In this document: positions 50,887-59,579 of the stretch, piece by piece | Layout of the letters: each line of letters starts with the position of its first letter | Position numbering within the stretch: the first letter of the stretch is position 1 | Assembly (NCBI GenBank): GCA_047638815.1 | Contig: JBLIMR010000012.1 | Span: 1 to 60,336, forward strand | Source: JAJRRH01 sp047638815 | Lineage (GTDB): Bacteria > Bacteroidota > Bacteroidia > Flavobacteriales_D > JABDKJ01 | DNA length: 60,336 bases | Direction of reading: 5' to 3' | Notes under the pieces: generated by a model | The model's database searches: none | What the model was told of the DNA's origin: nothing | What the model saw: the letters and a program-made list of their open reading frames with translations, nothing else | Position numbers and translations under genes: made by a program

Positions 50887-51507
50887 ATGTCTCTAAATAA
50901 ATTAACAACTGAATCGTTTCCAGTGATGGAACATTTTTATACCATTCAGGGTGAGGGGTATTGGAATGGTACTGCAGCATATTTTATTAGACTTGGAGGT
51001 TGCGATGTCGGTTGTTCCTGGTGTGATGTTAAAGAAAGCTGGCCGATGGATGGACACAATACGCTTACAATATCTTTTCTATTGGGAGAAATTAAAAAGT
51101 CAGGAGCAAACCATGTTGTTATTACGGGGGGAGAACCAGCAATGTATGACCTTCAAAATTTAGTGAATGATATTGCCAAAATGAAGATTGAGGTTCATAT
51201 TGAGACTTCGGGAGTATATGCTATGGAAGAAGATTGGCACTGGATTTGCCTTTCACCTAAGAAGTTTAAGGCTCCGGATGCTGAAAATCATGAAAAAGCT
51301 CATGAATTGAAAGTCATTGTGGTGAATAAAACCGATTTTCAGTTTGCAGAGGAACATGCTGCTTTGGTAAATGCCAATTGCAAATTATTTCTTCAGCCAG
51401 AATGGAGCAAAAGAGATAAAATGATGCCTTTAATTGTAGAGTATGTAAAAGAAAATCCAAAATGGAGCATTTCATTGCAAACTCATAAATACTTAAACAT
51501 TCCATAG
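50887..51507 (+). CDS. queE: 7-carboxy-7-deazaguanine synthase QueE (radical SAM)
   Basis: 206 residues. The radical SAM cluster CDVGCSWC (Cys39, Cys43, Cys46) has the CxxxCxxC spacing, preceded by QGEGYWNGTAAYFIRLGG, the QueE N-terminal signature. GGEP and HIETSGV follow, then the C-terminal LFLQPEW and WSISLQTHKYLNIP. It converts 6-carboxy-tetrahydropterin to 7-carboxy-7-deazaguanine in queuosine synthesis. A 1-bp gap separates it from the PorE-like gene. Confidence 0.93.
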   Translation: MSLNKLTTESFPVMEHFYTIQGEGYWNGTAAYFIRLGGCDVGCSWCDVKESWPMDGHNTLTISFLLGEIKKSGANHVVITGGEPAMYDLQNLVNDIAKMKIEVHIETSGVYAMEEDWHWICLSPKKFKAPDAENHEKAHELKVIVVNKTDFQFAEEHAALVNANCKLFLQPEWSKRDKMMPLIVEYVKENPKWSISLQTHKYLNIP

Positions 51508-51508
51508 T

Positions 51509-53452
51509 ATGATTGTGACACTAAAAAACATCTTCATTCTTGCATCAAGTATTTTTCTCGTACAATGTTCATTGGCTCAGCCTGGTATATTAGATAAGAA
51601 ATCAGAAAAGTTATTTGAAAAAGCTAAGACGGCTTATCAAAATAGAGATGATCAAGGTGCTATGAATTTGTTGATGGATGTCATTGATCGTTCTCCAAAA
51701 TTTCCTGATGCACACATGCTGAAGTTTCAGATTCATCAGGAAGCCAGTGATTTTGAAAATGCAAAAAAAGAGTTAGAGACAGTGGTGAACATTTCTCCTG
51801 ATTTCTTCAAAAATGCCCATCTCTTTTTAGGGAGAATTTATCTGTCGGAAGGCAATTATCAAGCATCACTGGAACGTCTTGAATACTTTGCGAGCTATCA
51901 AAATTTGAGTCAAAACTTGTATGATGAAGCGTTGAGTCATACCATGACATGTAAGTTTGCGATCGAGGCCATGGAAAACCCAGTCCCCTTTGATCCGAAA
52001 TCAATGGGTGAAGGAGTGAATTCCGAATTCAGCGAATATTTCCCAAGTTTGACTGGTAATGATAAAACGATATTGTTTACGCGAAGAGTTAAAAAGCTTA
52101 ATTCAGAACAGGAGCAAGAGGACTTCTATATATCGGAAAAGGTAAACGGGGTATGGTCAGATGCACTACCAATGAAGTTCATTAACACACCAATGAATGA
52201 AGGCGCACCATCAATTGCACCCGATGGGGAACTAATCGTTTTTACGGCTTGCGAGAATGTATATGGAGAATACGGAGGAGATAGAAGAGGTCTTGGAAGT
52301 TGCGACTTGTTTTATTCTTTTCGTGAAGGAGATTCCTGGACTAAACCAAGAAACATTGGTGCCGAGATAAACAGTAGAAACTGGGAAACTCAACCATCTC
52401 TATCGGCAGATGGTAGGACTATCTACTTTGTCAGAGGAATTAAGAAAAAAGAGGGTCTTAAAAATTTGGATATATATATAAGTAGTCTTGGCGATGATGG
52501 TGTTTGGACAACAGCTGAAAGAATGAGTGATGTTATCAATACGCCAAAGGATGAATCATCTGTCCTTATACATCCTGATGGCCGAACACTTTATTTCACC
52601 TCTAATGGTCATTTAGGAATGGGAGGAGAGGATGTGTTTTTATCTCGTATAGACAAAAATGGAGAGTGGAGTCTTCCAGTTAATTTGGGTTATCCTATCA
52701 ACACTTTCAATAATGAAAATAGCTTGGTTGTGAGCACTAGTGGAGAGTTGGCTTATTTTGCCTCCGATAGAACCGGTGGGATGGGAGGTATGGACTTATA
52801 CCAATTCGAACTGTACCCTAAAGCTCGACCAGATGTTGTTAATTATATGGAGGGCTTTGTATATGACAGTTCAACTAAAGCTCCAATGCAGGCATTATTT
52901 CAACTGATTGACCTGAAGACAGAAGAGATTATCATAGAATCATATTCTAATTCGATAGATGGTAAATTTCTAGTTACCCTGCCCACGAAGCATGAGTATG
53001 CATTAAACGTATCGGCTCCGAATTATCTTTTTTACTCAGAACATTTCGAATTCTTATCGGGATCACAATCGGATCCTTTTTTGATTGATGTTCCTTTATC
53101 TAAGGTTAAAATTGGCAGTAAGTTAGTTCTGAAAAATATATTTTTTGAGACTGATAAGTTTGAGTTAAAAGGGGAATCTTTTGTTGAGGTGAAAAAAATC
53201 ATGGAATTTTTACAGGAAAACCCAAATCTTTCAGTTCAAATTGGCGGATATACAGACAACGCAGGATCTATTGAGCATAACAATAAGCTGTCTGCCAATA
53301 GGGCTAAGGCAGTAGCAAATTCGCTAATTAACGCTGGAATTGATAGTAAGAGAATCAGCTATAAAGGATTCGGAATTCTTCATCCCATTGCAGATAATGG
53401 CACTGAATCAGGAAGAGCTAAGAATAGAAGAACCGAAATGGTAATACTATAA
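51509..53452 (+). CDS. PorE-like OmpA family protein (TPR, PD40 propeller, regulatory domain, OmpA)
   Basis: 647 residues with four domains in order: signal peptide (MIVTLKNIFILASSIFLVQC-SLAQ), TPR repeats (about 30-150; AKTAYQNRDDQGAMNLL), a PD40/WD40-like propeller (about 165-440; APSIAPDGELIVFTA, QPSLSADGRTIYFV, SSVLIHPDGRTLYFTS), a carboxypeptidase-regulatory-like domain (about 447-530; GFVYDSSTKAPMQA), and a C-terminal OmpA domain (IGGYTDNAGSIEHNNKLSAN, RAKNRRTEMVIL). This is the domain order of PorE (PG1058) of the T9SS, which ties the machine to peptidoglycan. Paralogues with this order are common, so PorE identity is tentative. The candidate lipobox LVQC is poor, unlike the PG1058 lipoprotein. 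It is cotranscribed with queE. Confidence 0.8.
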   Translation: MIVTLKNIFILASSIFLVQCSLAQPGILDKKSEKLFEKAKTAYQNRDDQGAMNLLMDVIDRSPKFPDAHMLKFQIHQEASDFENAKKELETVVNISPDFFKNAHLFLGRIYLSEGNYQASLERLEYFASYQNLSQNLYDEALSHTMTCKFAIEAMENPVPFDPKSMGEGVNSEFSEYFPSLTGNDKTILFTRRVKKLNSEQEQEDFYISEKVNGVWSDALPMKFINTPMNEGAPSIAPDGELIVFTACENVYGEYGGDRRGLGSCDLFYSFREGDSWTKPRNIGAEINSRNWETQPSLSADGRTIYFVRGIKKKEGLKNLDIYISSLGDDGVWTTAERMSDVINTPKDESSVLIHPDGRTLYFTSNGHLGMGGEDVFLSRIDKNGEWSLPVNLGYPINTFNNENSLVVSTSGELAYFASDRTGGMGGMDLYQFELYPKARPDVVNYMEGFVYDSSTKAPMQALFQLIDLKTEEIIIESYSNSIDGKFLVTLPTKHEYALNVSAPNYLFYSEHFEFLSGSQSDPFLIDVPLSKVKIGSKLVLKNIFFETDKFELKGESFVEVKKIMEFLQENPNLSVQIGGYTDNAGSIEHNNKLSANRAKAVANSLINAGIDSKRISYKGFGILHPIADNGTESGRAKNRRTEMVIL

Positions 53453-53456
53453 ACTG

Positions 53457-54902
53457 TTATTTTACAGACACCTTTCTAGTACCGATAGCTACTTTATCTT
53501 CGAATAAAGTTAAGAAATAAATTGAAGGTTTAAGATCATCAATGTTGATGACCGAATCTAATAAAAGACCTTTTTTGACAAGACTCCCAGTGGAATTTCT
53601 CAGCTCAAAAGTGATTTTGTTATTTAGATTATCTGATTGAATGAAAATGTGATCTTTAGAAGGATTGGGATACACGGAGAAAGAGGCAGTTTGTTGAACA
53701 GATACTATTGCTAGAGGAAGATTGGCTAAATCAATTTCTTGTTGCGATGTTAACAAGGAATCAAATTTGATAACGAGTACACTAGTTAAACCTTCAACTG
53801 TAACTTCAGTTTCCCCTACACAGATAAATCCACCATCTATTGTATTCAGGGAATTGACGAATTTATCTTTACCATTACCATTATCATAATCAAATTCTGC
53901 TGGGCCACCGCCAGCATTTACTTCCCAGCCATCATTTTGCTTCATATGAAACCAAAAAGCATTGTAATCCAGAGTCTCTCCAGTCATAACGAACGAGATT
54001 TCGTTTTTCTTTAGAATCCCATAAAGAATTTGATTTGCTATTGTTCGTTCCCAAAGAAATGCATTGGACTCATCCATTCGCCAATAACTGCAGTAAGGAG
54101 CATTTGGACTATCTGGAAAATTACTCATTGCAATGATTTGGTTATCAATCAAAACAAGATCTTGACCAAATTCGTCATATCCCTCACCAAGATCTCTCGT
54201 AAACTCCCAAATCTCATCACCAATTGCATTCACTTTCATCAGCCATGCGTTACTAAAGCTATTTCCAGAAAGCTTTTGATCACCTATAAGTACAACATCC
54301 CCATCATTAGTAATGTCCATTTTCCGGAAAAGTTCATTGCCATCAGTTCCAAAAGTTTTTTCTATTAGAACATCACCTTCAGAATTAACTAAAAGCAGAT
54401 AGGCATCATTATTTCCTTCTCCAAAACTATAAGTTTCACCCACGATATAGAAATTCCCTAAAGTATCATCTTGCATATCCCAAGCAAACTCCCAATCGTC
54501 CCCGCCATATGTCTTCTCCCAAATGATAGCTCCATCCAATGTTAGCTTTGTTAAGAAGATATCATAACCTCCTTGACCTATACCATTGGATTGACCAAGA
54601 ACCAGTAGTTCATTATTTGCAGTATAGATTATGTCAATGCCGATGTCAGTTTGAGCCGTTCCGTAACTATTTGTCCATAATACAGCACCATTTTCGTCAA
54701 TACATAAAACAAGAATATCTGTATTGCCTGTTGAGGAGCTGCTAGTAGACCCCACGATATAGAAATTGCCACCGGGTCCTTCAACAACATTATTCCCTCG
54801 ATCAATCCCATCATTACCGTAAGCAAAATTAAACTGTGTACCTTGAGATAGTAAATGTGCAGATACACTGCAAAATAGAAGGCTTATAAAAAAGTTTTTC
54901 AT
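53457..54902 (-). CDS. Secreted beta-propeller-like protein with T9SS sorting domain
   Basis: 481 residues: signal peptide MKNFFISLLFCSVSAHLLSQ, then about six SBBP/Kelch-like units with the recurring pattern of GGxDIFLTKLTLDGAIIWEK and TYGG (for example TDILVLCIDENGAVLW, NDAYLLLVNSEGDVLIEKTF, NAWLMKVNAIGDEIWEFTRD). A T9SS type A domain begins at VYPNPSKDHIFIQS. It is likely a surface or extracellular protein of unknown ligand. It is the third gene of the minus-strand run lipoprotein - barrel - propeller (7-bp gap), and converges with the PorE-like gene with a 4-bp gap. Confidence 0.85.
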   Translation of the reverse strand: MKNFFISLLFCSVSAHLLSQGTQFNFAYGNDGIDRGNNVVEGPGGNFYIVGSTSSSSTGNTDILVLCIDENGAVLWTNSYGTAQTDIGIDIIYTANNELLVLGQSNGIGQGGYDIFLTKLTLDGAIIWEKTYGGDDWEFAWDMQDDTLGNFYIVGETYSFGEGNNDAYLLLVNSEGDVLIEKTFGTDGNELFRKMDITNDGDVVLIGDQKLSGNSFSNAWLMKVNAIGDEIWEFTRDLGEGYDEFGQDLVLIDNQIIAMSNFPDSPNAPYCSYWRMDESNAFLWERTIANQILYGILKKNEISFVMTGETLDYNAFWFHMKQNDGWEVNAGGGPAEFDYDNGNGKDKFVNSLNTIDGGFICVGETEVTVEGLTSVLVIKFDSLLTSQQEIDLANLPLAIVSVQQTASFSVYPNPSKDHIFIQSDNLNNKITFELRNSTGSLVKKGLLLDSVINIDDLKPSIYFLTLFEDKVAIGTRKVSVK

Positions 54903-54909
54903 CTTTTAG

Positions 54910-56178
54910 TTAATTTCGAGAATTCAAAAAATGAGTTACCCCAAGAGATGCTGCCATACCATACCCATTGGAGGAAATCCATCCTGAAAGATAAGAAATA
55001 TTCGTGTTTATCATCCAATTATCTGTTGGGGAATAATAAGTCAGTAGATTAAAATTGGCCTTTCCGTATCCACCGTATTTTACACCTGCACCTAAAAATA
55101 ACTTAGGAGACATCCCTTTGAGTCCAGCGAGTGAAAACTCTGGTCTCCAAAGATTTATATGTTGACTTTCAAATCCAATGTTTATTGTCGTCTTTTCACT
55201 CAAGGTCTTTAAATAATTTAAACCAATTCTTACGGGTAAGACGCTCACATTTTCTCCATTCTCACGTTCTGTAGTAAAATAACTGTTTAGAATGGGTACT
55301 GTATCACTTTCAGAACTTGGATCAAAAAACTCGTTAAACAATACTCCTTCAAAATTGTATAAGCTATCTGCTATTATTTTTTCACCCCCATCGGGCCAAA
55401 ACATTAATCCAATATTAGAGAAATTCAGAAATAGATTATCCATTATATTTTTAGGAAGCAGGTTTATCTTTCCATTGAATCCTACTCCAAGTCCACTTGT
55501 TTTAGCCCTATCAGCCAACCCATATTTGTTGTCAAACAAAGAAGCATTTATGTCCGCATTAATTGCTGTCCCATCATTTTCTGTGAAAAGAGAACTATTA
55601 TTTATACTGAAATTTCTATGAGAAGTACCACGATATACGTTAAAAGTAATTTGAGATTGATTGTGGATATTTAGCATACCAAATCCGATAGACTGAAGAC
55701 TCCAACTATTAAACCTTAATTTGTCGAGCTCGACTTTTTCACCACGAAACATCTCATTTCCAAAGAAAAAGAGATTGTATGAGTCTTGATTGAGATCAAA
55801 AACATAGGCGCTTTCTTGAAAGATTGAAATAAATAGATTCAAACTGTCACTCTTGAATAATTTATTATCATTAAAACTAAGATTCAATTTTGAGCTCGCA
55901 AAAGAGCCAAAACGCAATATAGAATTATCGTTTTTTGGCACGGATGATTCTCTAATTTCTCGATCAATAAACCCACCTTCTAAAAATGCTTTGGCTAGGC
56001 CACTATTTATTCCATCAGAGTCATATCCTACCTCAATGTCAAGATCAATAAACTGGTGGGTATTTTCATTGATCACACTTGAGAAATCCAGCAATTGCTG
56101 CCCCATAAGATTTGGGAGGAACAGTGTGGTAAGCGGCATAGAAATCCACACTAGAAAAAGTATTTTATTTTTAATCAT
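54910..56178 (-). CDS. DUF5723-like outer-membrane barrel paired with a lipoprotein
   Basis: 422 residues from the ATG at 56178 (MIKNKILFLVWISMPLTTLF, then LPNLMGQQ as the signal end). The mature part is alternating beta-strands consistent with an outer-membrane barrel. The central segment GLGVGFNGKINL...LNFSNIGLMFWPDGGEKI matches the DUF5723 protein at 14275 (GFGVDLGATYHL...LSILDLGFINWKTDTRNY). A GTG at 56190 would overlap the lipoprotein stop by one base but adds only four residues. It lacks the thrombospondin repeats and OmpA domain of its 801-residue homologue. It is cotranscribed with the lipoprotein and propeller genes. Confidence 0.7.
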   Translation of the reverse strand: MIKNKILFLVWISMPLTTLFLPNLMGQQLLDFSSVINENTHQFIDLDIEVGYDSDGINSGLAKAFLEGGFIDREIRESSVPKNDNSILRFGSFASSKLNLSFNDNKLFKSDSLNLFISIFQESAYVFDLNQDSYNLFFFGNEMFRGEKVELDKLRFNSWSLQSIGFGMLNIHNQSQITFNVYRGTSHRNFSINNSSLFTENDGTAINADINASLFDNKYGLADRAKTSGLGVGFNGKINLLPKNIMDNLFLNFSNIGLMFWPDGGEKIIADSLYNFEGVLFNEFFDPSSESDTVPILNSYFTTERENGENVSVLPVRIGLNYLKTLSEKTTINIGFESQHINLWRPEFSLAGLKGMSPKLFLGAGVKYGGYGKANFNLLTYYSPTDNWMINTNISYLSGWISSNGYGMAASLGVTHFLNSRN

Positions 56179-56189
56179 TGTTTGGAACA

Positions 56190-57740
56190 CTAAAATCCAA
56201 TATTTACTTTACCGTCAAGAACCGCTTTTAATGACAATTTTTGATTTGGTCTGAAATGGACAATTCCATCCGTGGAAAATTGACCTGAAATCAGCATTAC
56301 ACCTGTTTCTAATAATAGATTAACTTGATCTTTAGTGAGTTCTATATTCAAAACACTTTGATTATTCAAGCAATCATTGGCGGGATCAGAGCAAGATAAA
56401 ATGTCTAAATTCTCAGCCAACGGGATTATTGTTTCTTCCGAGTCTATGGACAGGTTCAACTCAATATCAAGAGGAAATGAGTTGTCAGCGTATAATGTAA
56501 GTGTACCAGCCTCATATTTACCGAAAAGGTCTTCATCAATATCGAATTTCAAAGTATCATTTAAAATTAAATCTGAAATCGCCAATGACAACGGAATGTT
56601 AAGGTCGGCATCTAATTTTACACCATGTTCCTTATACACAAAATCATTAAAACTGCTTGAATTGCCAAGAGGATTGACCTCTAAAGTTAGCATAATGTTA
56701 AATGAGTCAGGGGCTAAAGAAATTATATCAACTAAATTTGAGTTGGTTTCATCCAGATGCAAGACTTTATTGGTGTATTGAGGAGCTGATCCTAAATCAA
56801 TGGCTCGATTGATATTAATATTATCATTCAAATCATCATTCTCAATCAGTAGGGTAAGTTCATTGTCAACATTATTAGCAAGATACTCAGACTCAAGGAT
56901 TCTAAAATCAACTCCGATGCCATTTGAGATATTTAAATCTAAACTCACTTGTTCAACAAGAATGTTTCCAGGACTAAGATTCAACATATTCTCCAGAACA
57001 AAATTTCCCTGCTCGGTGATCTCCATACTACCCAAATATCCTTTCACATAAGTCAGAAACATATTTTCTATGGCGAGATTAAATCTAACCGTGTCTAGGT
57101 TAGAAATTGTAATCAGATCTCCACTATCACTATTGCTAACCGTAAGAGATTGGGTCAATTCATTGCTCGAAAATCCACTTTCTCCAGTCAGGTTCATTTC
57201 ATAATCTCTCATGTCAAATTCCAGAAACTTGATGGTGGGGTTGCTGTTAGTCCCAGGAAGAAGTGAATCACTTATGCTAAACGGAATGCCATCTAAACTT
57301 AAACCGTTGATCGTGAAATCAATGATTATTGTAGTTTCGAGTGGATTGATCATTTCAACAATAATTAATCCTTCGCATATACTTGCTTCTTTAATAGAAA
57401 TACCATTTCCTGGATTAACTTCAATGGACCCGTCATCAGACGTAAAAGGAGTGCCCGGAGCAAGAGGAAAAGCCGTAAATGGAATGGAATAGGCATTTGA
57501 AACAGTTGTATCAGGAATTGAGGCCAAAGTATCCGGTTTTAGACCGAGTAAGTCTGAATTGATTGTGAGAACAAATAGATCATTATCATTTGTACTTAAA
57601 TTCGAGTCCGGCAGTATGTCCTCTAGCATAAGTTCCGCTTGAGCAACAGGCCCAATTACATCTATATCCCAAGTGTTTCCCTCCCTTTTGCATCCCAAGA
57701 ATACAAGCATAGCTACGATGAAGAATGATACTCGATTCAT
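56190..57740 (-). CDS. Large beta-rich lipoprotein, homologue of the 16686-18383 protein
   Basis: 516 residues: MNRVSFFIVAMLVFLGC with lipobox FLGC, then an acidic, Asn/Asp/Leu-rich all-beta sequence. It opens with WDIDVIGPVAQAELMLEDIL, parallel to PGLTPSLAVPLGQANLTLEE in the other lipoprotein. Other matching positions are FTINGLSLDG / IPSLKLNG, EFDMRDYEMNLTGESG / LDLTGYTMDLTGDG, and VKGYLGSMEI / VWGYFGQYTEI. The protein ends LKAVLDGKVNIGF compared with VEVKVSAKVDLNLDL. No named family is recognised. It starts the operon with the DUF5723-like barrel and the T9SS propeller protein. Confidence 0.7.
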   Translation of the reverse strand: MNRVSFFIVAMLVFLGCKREGNTWDIDVIGPVAQAELMLEDILPDSNLSTNDNDLFVLTINSDLLGLKPDTLASIPDTTVSNAYSIPFTAFPLAPGTPFTSDDGSIEVNPGNGISIKEASICEGLIIVEMINPLETTIIIDFTINGLSLDGIPFSISDSLLPGTNSNPTIKFLEFDMRDYEMNLTGESGFSSNELTQSLTVSNSDSGDLITISNLDTVRFNLAIENMFLTYVKGYLGSMEITEQGNFVLENMLNLSPGNILVEQVSLDLNISNGIGVDFRILESEYLANNVDNELTLLIENDDLNDNININRAIDLGSAPQYTNKVLHLDETNSNLVDIISLAPDSFNIMLTLEVNPLGNSSSFNDFVYKEHGVKLDADLNIPLSLAISDLILNDTLKFDIDEDLFGKYEAGTLTLYADNSFPLDIELNLSIDSEETIIPLAENLDILSCSDPANDCLNNQSVLNIELTKDQVNLLLETGVMLISGQFSTDGIVHFRPNQKLSLKAVLDGKVNIGF

Positions 57741-57745
57741 ATCTC

Positions 57746-57775
57746 AAAGATAGTTTGTCTACGGTTATGCCCAAT
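57746..57775 (-). promoter_or_regulatory. Bacteroidota-type promoter of the lipoprotein-barrel-propeller operon
   Basis: On the minus strand TTG (57773-57775), a 19-bp spacer and TATCTTTG (57746-57753). It lies only 5 bp from the ATG at 57740, so the transcript would be nearly leaderless. Confidence 0.5.
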
Positions 57776-57827
57776 TATATTATTAACATAAATGTGTGAT
57801 TCTTGTATTGATAAGTTCTTAAATGGG

Positions 57828-57859
57828 TTTGACACGGGCTCATTTTCGCATTATATTTG
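57828..57859 (+). promoter_or_regulatory. Bacteroidota-type promoter of the four-helix membrane protein gene
   Basis: TTTG (57828-57831), a 20-bp spacer and TATATTTG (57852-57859), 28 bp before ATG 57888. It is one of the best consensus matches in the window. Confidence 0.6.
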
Positions 57860-57887
57860 TTTAGAATTTAATCACTTTAACTAAATA

Positions 57888-58310
57888 ATGTTAAAAAAAG
57901 AGTTTCTTTTAGTATGGATGATAAGCTCATTAACGATGTTAGGAATGTCATATGTATGGCATGGGATCATTCTTAATGACTATCGATTTATCAAATTACC
58001 GTTTATAAGCTTTATATTGCTTCAGGGCATTGTTTATGCGGTAATTGGTTTTGTATTAACCTTTGTATACCATTACACCAATATAAACCGTAAAGTGAAA
58101 TATAAAGGGTTTATGATGGGAGCCGTACTGGGTTTTTTCATATATCTTATTGCTTATGTTTTAGGCATCTCATTCAAAACAGGAGAATTTAATTATGTTA
58201 TAGTGGTTGATTTTCTTTGGCAAATGGGAGAACAGGCTCTTGGAGGAGGAGTTGTCGGTTTTGCATTTGTCGTGTTAGAACGTGTGGAGAAACTCGCAGA
58301 TGTCTCCTAA
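57888..58310 (+). CDS. Four-helix integral membrane protein of unknown function
   Basis: 140 residues with four predicted membrane helices (about 7-27, 38-62, 74-95, 105-130). The motif MLGMSYVWHGIILNDYRFIK in and after helix 1 has polar residues (Trp, His, Asp) at the membrane border, a feature shared with small Bacteroidota membrane proteins of unknown role; helix 4 is glycine-rich (ALGGGVVGFAFVV). No family is named with confidence. The gene ends exactly where the convergent rarA begins (58310/58311). Confidence 0.7.
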   Translation: MLKKEFLLVWMISSLTMLGMSYVWHGIILNDYRFIKLPFISFILLQGIVYAVIGFVLTFVYHYTNINRKVKYKGFMMGAVLGFFIYLIAYVLGISFKTGEFNYVIVVDFLWQMGEQALGGGVVGFAFVVLERVEKLADVS

Positions 58311-59579
58311 TTATTTACCCCAACGTTTTAATTGTTTGGCTTTCATGGCCTCTTCTTTTAGGTTAGAACTTGCTTCGTAAAACTTCTTTTCTTTAATTTT
58401 ATCAGGTAAAAAATTCTGTTTCACAAAATTCTCATTGTAATCATGAGAATATTTGTAAGAGTTTCCATAACCGATATCTTTCATCAATTTGGTAGGCGCG
58501 TTTCTAAGACCTAAAGGAACTGGATCATTTGGGCTAATCTTTACCGCAGCTTGGGCATTGTTTATTGCCATATAAGCACTGTTGCTTTTATCTGAACAAG
58601 CGAGATAAATACAACATTGTGATAAAATAATTCGACTTTCGGGCCAGCCAATAACATTTACAGCTTGGAAACAATTATTGGCCATTACCAGCGCTGTGGG
58701 ATTGGCAAGCCCAATATCTTCCGAGGCTAAAATAATTAATCTACGTGCAATAAATTTCGGATCTTCTCCACCTTCTACCATCCTAGCTAGCCAATACACA
58801 GCGGCATCTGGATCACTTCCTCTTATCGACTTTATAAATGCGGAAATAATGTCATAATGCATCTCACCACCCTTGTCGTATATTGTAAGATTCTTTTGTA
58901 CGACAGACATGCATAAATCATTGGTGATTTCAATATCATTCTCCAGTGAGGATTGTGATATTATTTCCAATGTATTTTGCAATTTGCGTCCATCTCCTCC
59001 AGAAATCTGAAGCAAAGCTTCGGTTTCTTTAATGACAATATTCTTCTGGGATAAGATTGGATCCTCCGTTATCGTTTTTTTTGCTAATGCTAAAAGCTCC
59101 TCATCTGTTAGATGTTTAAGGATATATACTTGGCAACGAGATAATAATGCGGAAATAACTTCAAATGAGGGATTTTCAGTCGTTGCTCCAATCAATGTTA
59201 TTACCCCTTTTTCAACTGCATCTAACAAAGAATCCTGTTGAGATTTACTGAATCTATGAATCTCATCTATAAACAGTATCGCATTATTACCTCCAAATAA
59301 TCCCTGATTTTTAACTTTATTAATAATATCACGAATGTCCTTAACTCCAGAGTTAATTGCACTTAAACCATAGAATGGTCTTTTGACAGAATTTGAAATA
59401 ATTTGTGCAAGAGTTGTTTTACCAACTCCTGGAGGACCCCAGAATATCATAGAAGGTAAATACTTGCTTTCAAGAATCTTACGTATAGGGCCATCTGGAC
59501 CAACAAGGTGCTGTTGTCCGGTAAGCTCCGCCAAGGTTTTTGGCCTTCTTCTTTCTGCTAATGGAATTTGATTATTCAC
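58311..59579 (-). CDS. rarA: Replication-associated recombination protein A (RarA/MgsA, AAA+ ATPase)
   Basis: 422 residues. The N-terminal clamp-loader-type ATPase has RRPKTLAELTGQQHLVG, Walker A GPPGVGKT (48-55), Walker B LFIDEIHRF and sensor GATTENPSFEV. The C-terminal MgsA domain has AVYWLARMVEGGEDPKFIAR, RLIILASEDIGLANP and VPLGLRNAPTKLMKDIGYG. It acts at stalled forks with SSB and RecA. The first codons overlap the stop of the acyltransferase gene by 4 bp (ATGA-type). Confidence 0.95.
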   Translation of the reverse strand: MNNQIPLAERRRPKTLAELTGQQHLVGPDGPIRKILESKYLPSMIFWGPPGVGKTTLAQIISNSVKRPFYGLSAINSGVKDIRDIINKVKNQGLFGGNNAILFIDEIHRFSKSQQDSLLDAVEKGVITLIGATTENPSFEVISALLSRCQVYILKHLTDEELLALAKKTITEDPILSQKNIVIKETEALLQISGGDGRKLQNTLEIISQSSLENDIEITNDLCMSVVQKNLTIYDKGGEMHYDIISAFIKSIRGSDPDAAVYWLARMVEGGEDPKFIARRLIILASEDIGLANPTALVMANNCFQAVNVIGWPESRIILSQCCIYLACSDKSNSAYMAINNAQAAVKISPNDPVPLGLRNAPTKLMKDIGYGNSYKYSHDYNENFVKQNFLPDKIKEKKFYEASSNLKEEAMKAKQLKRWGK

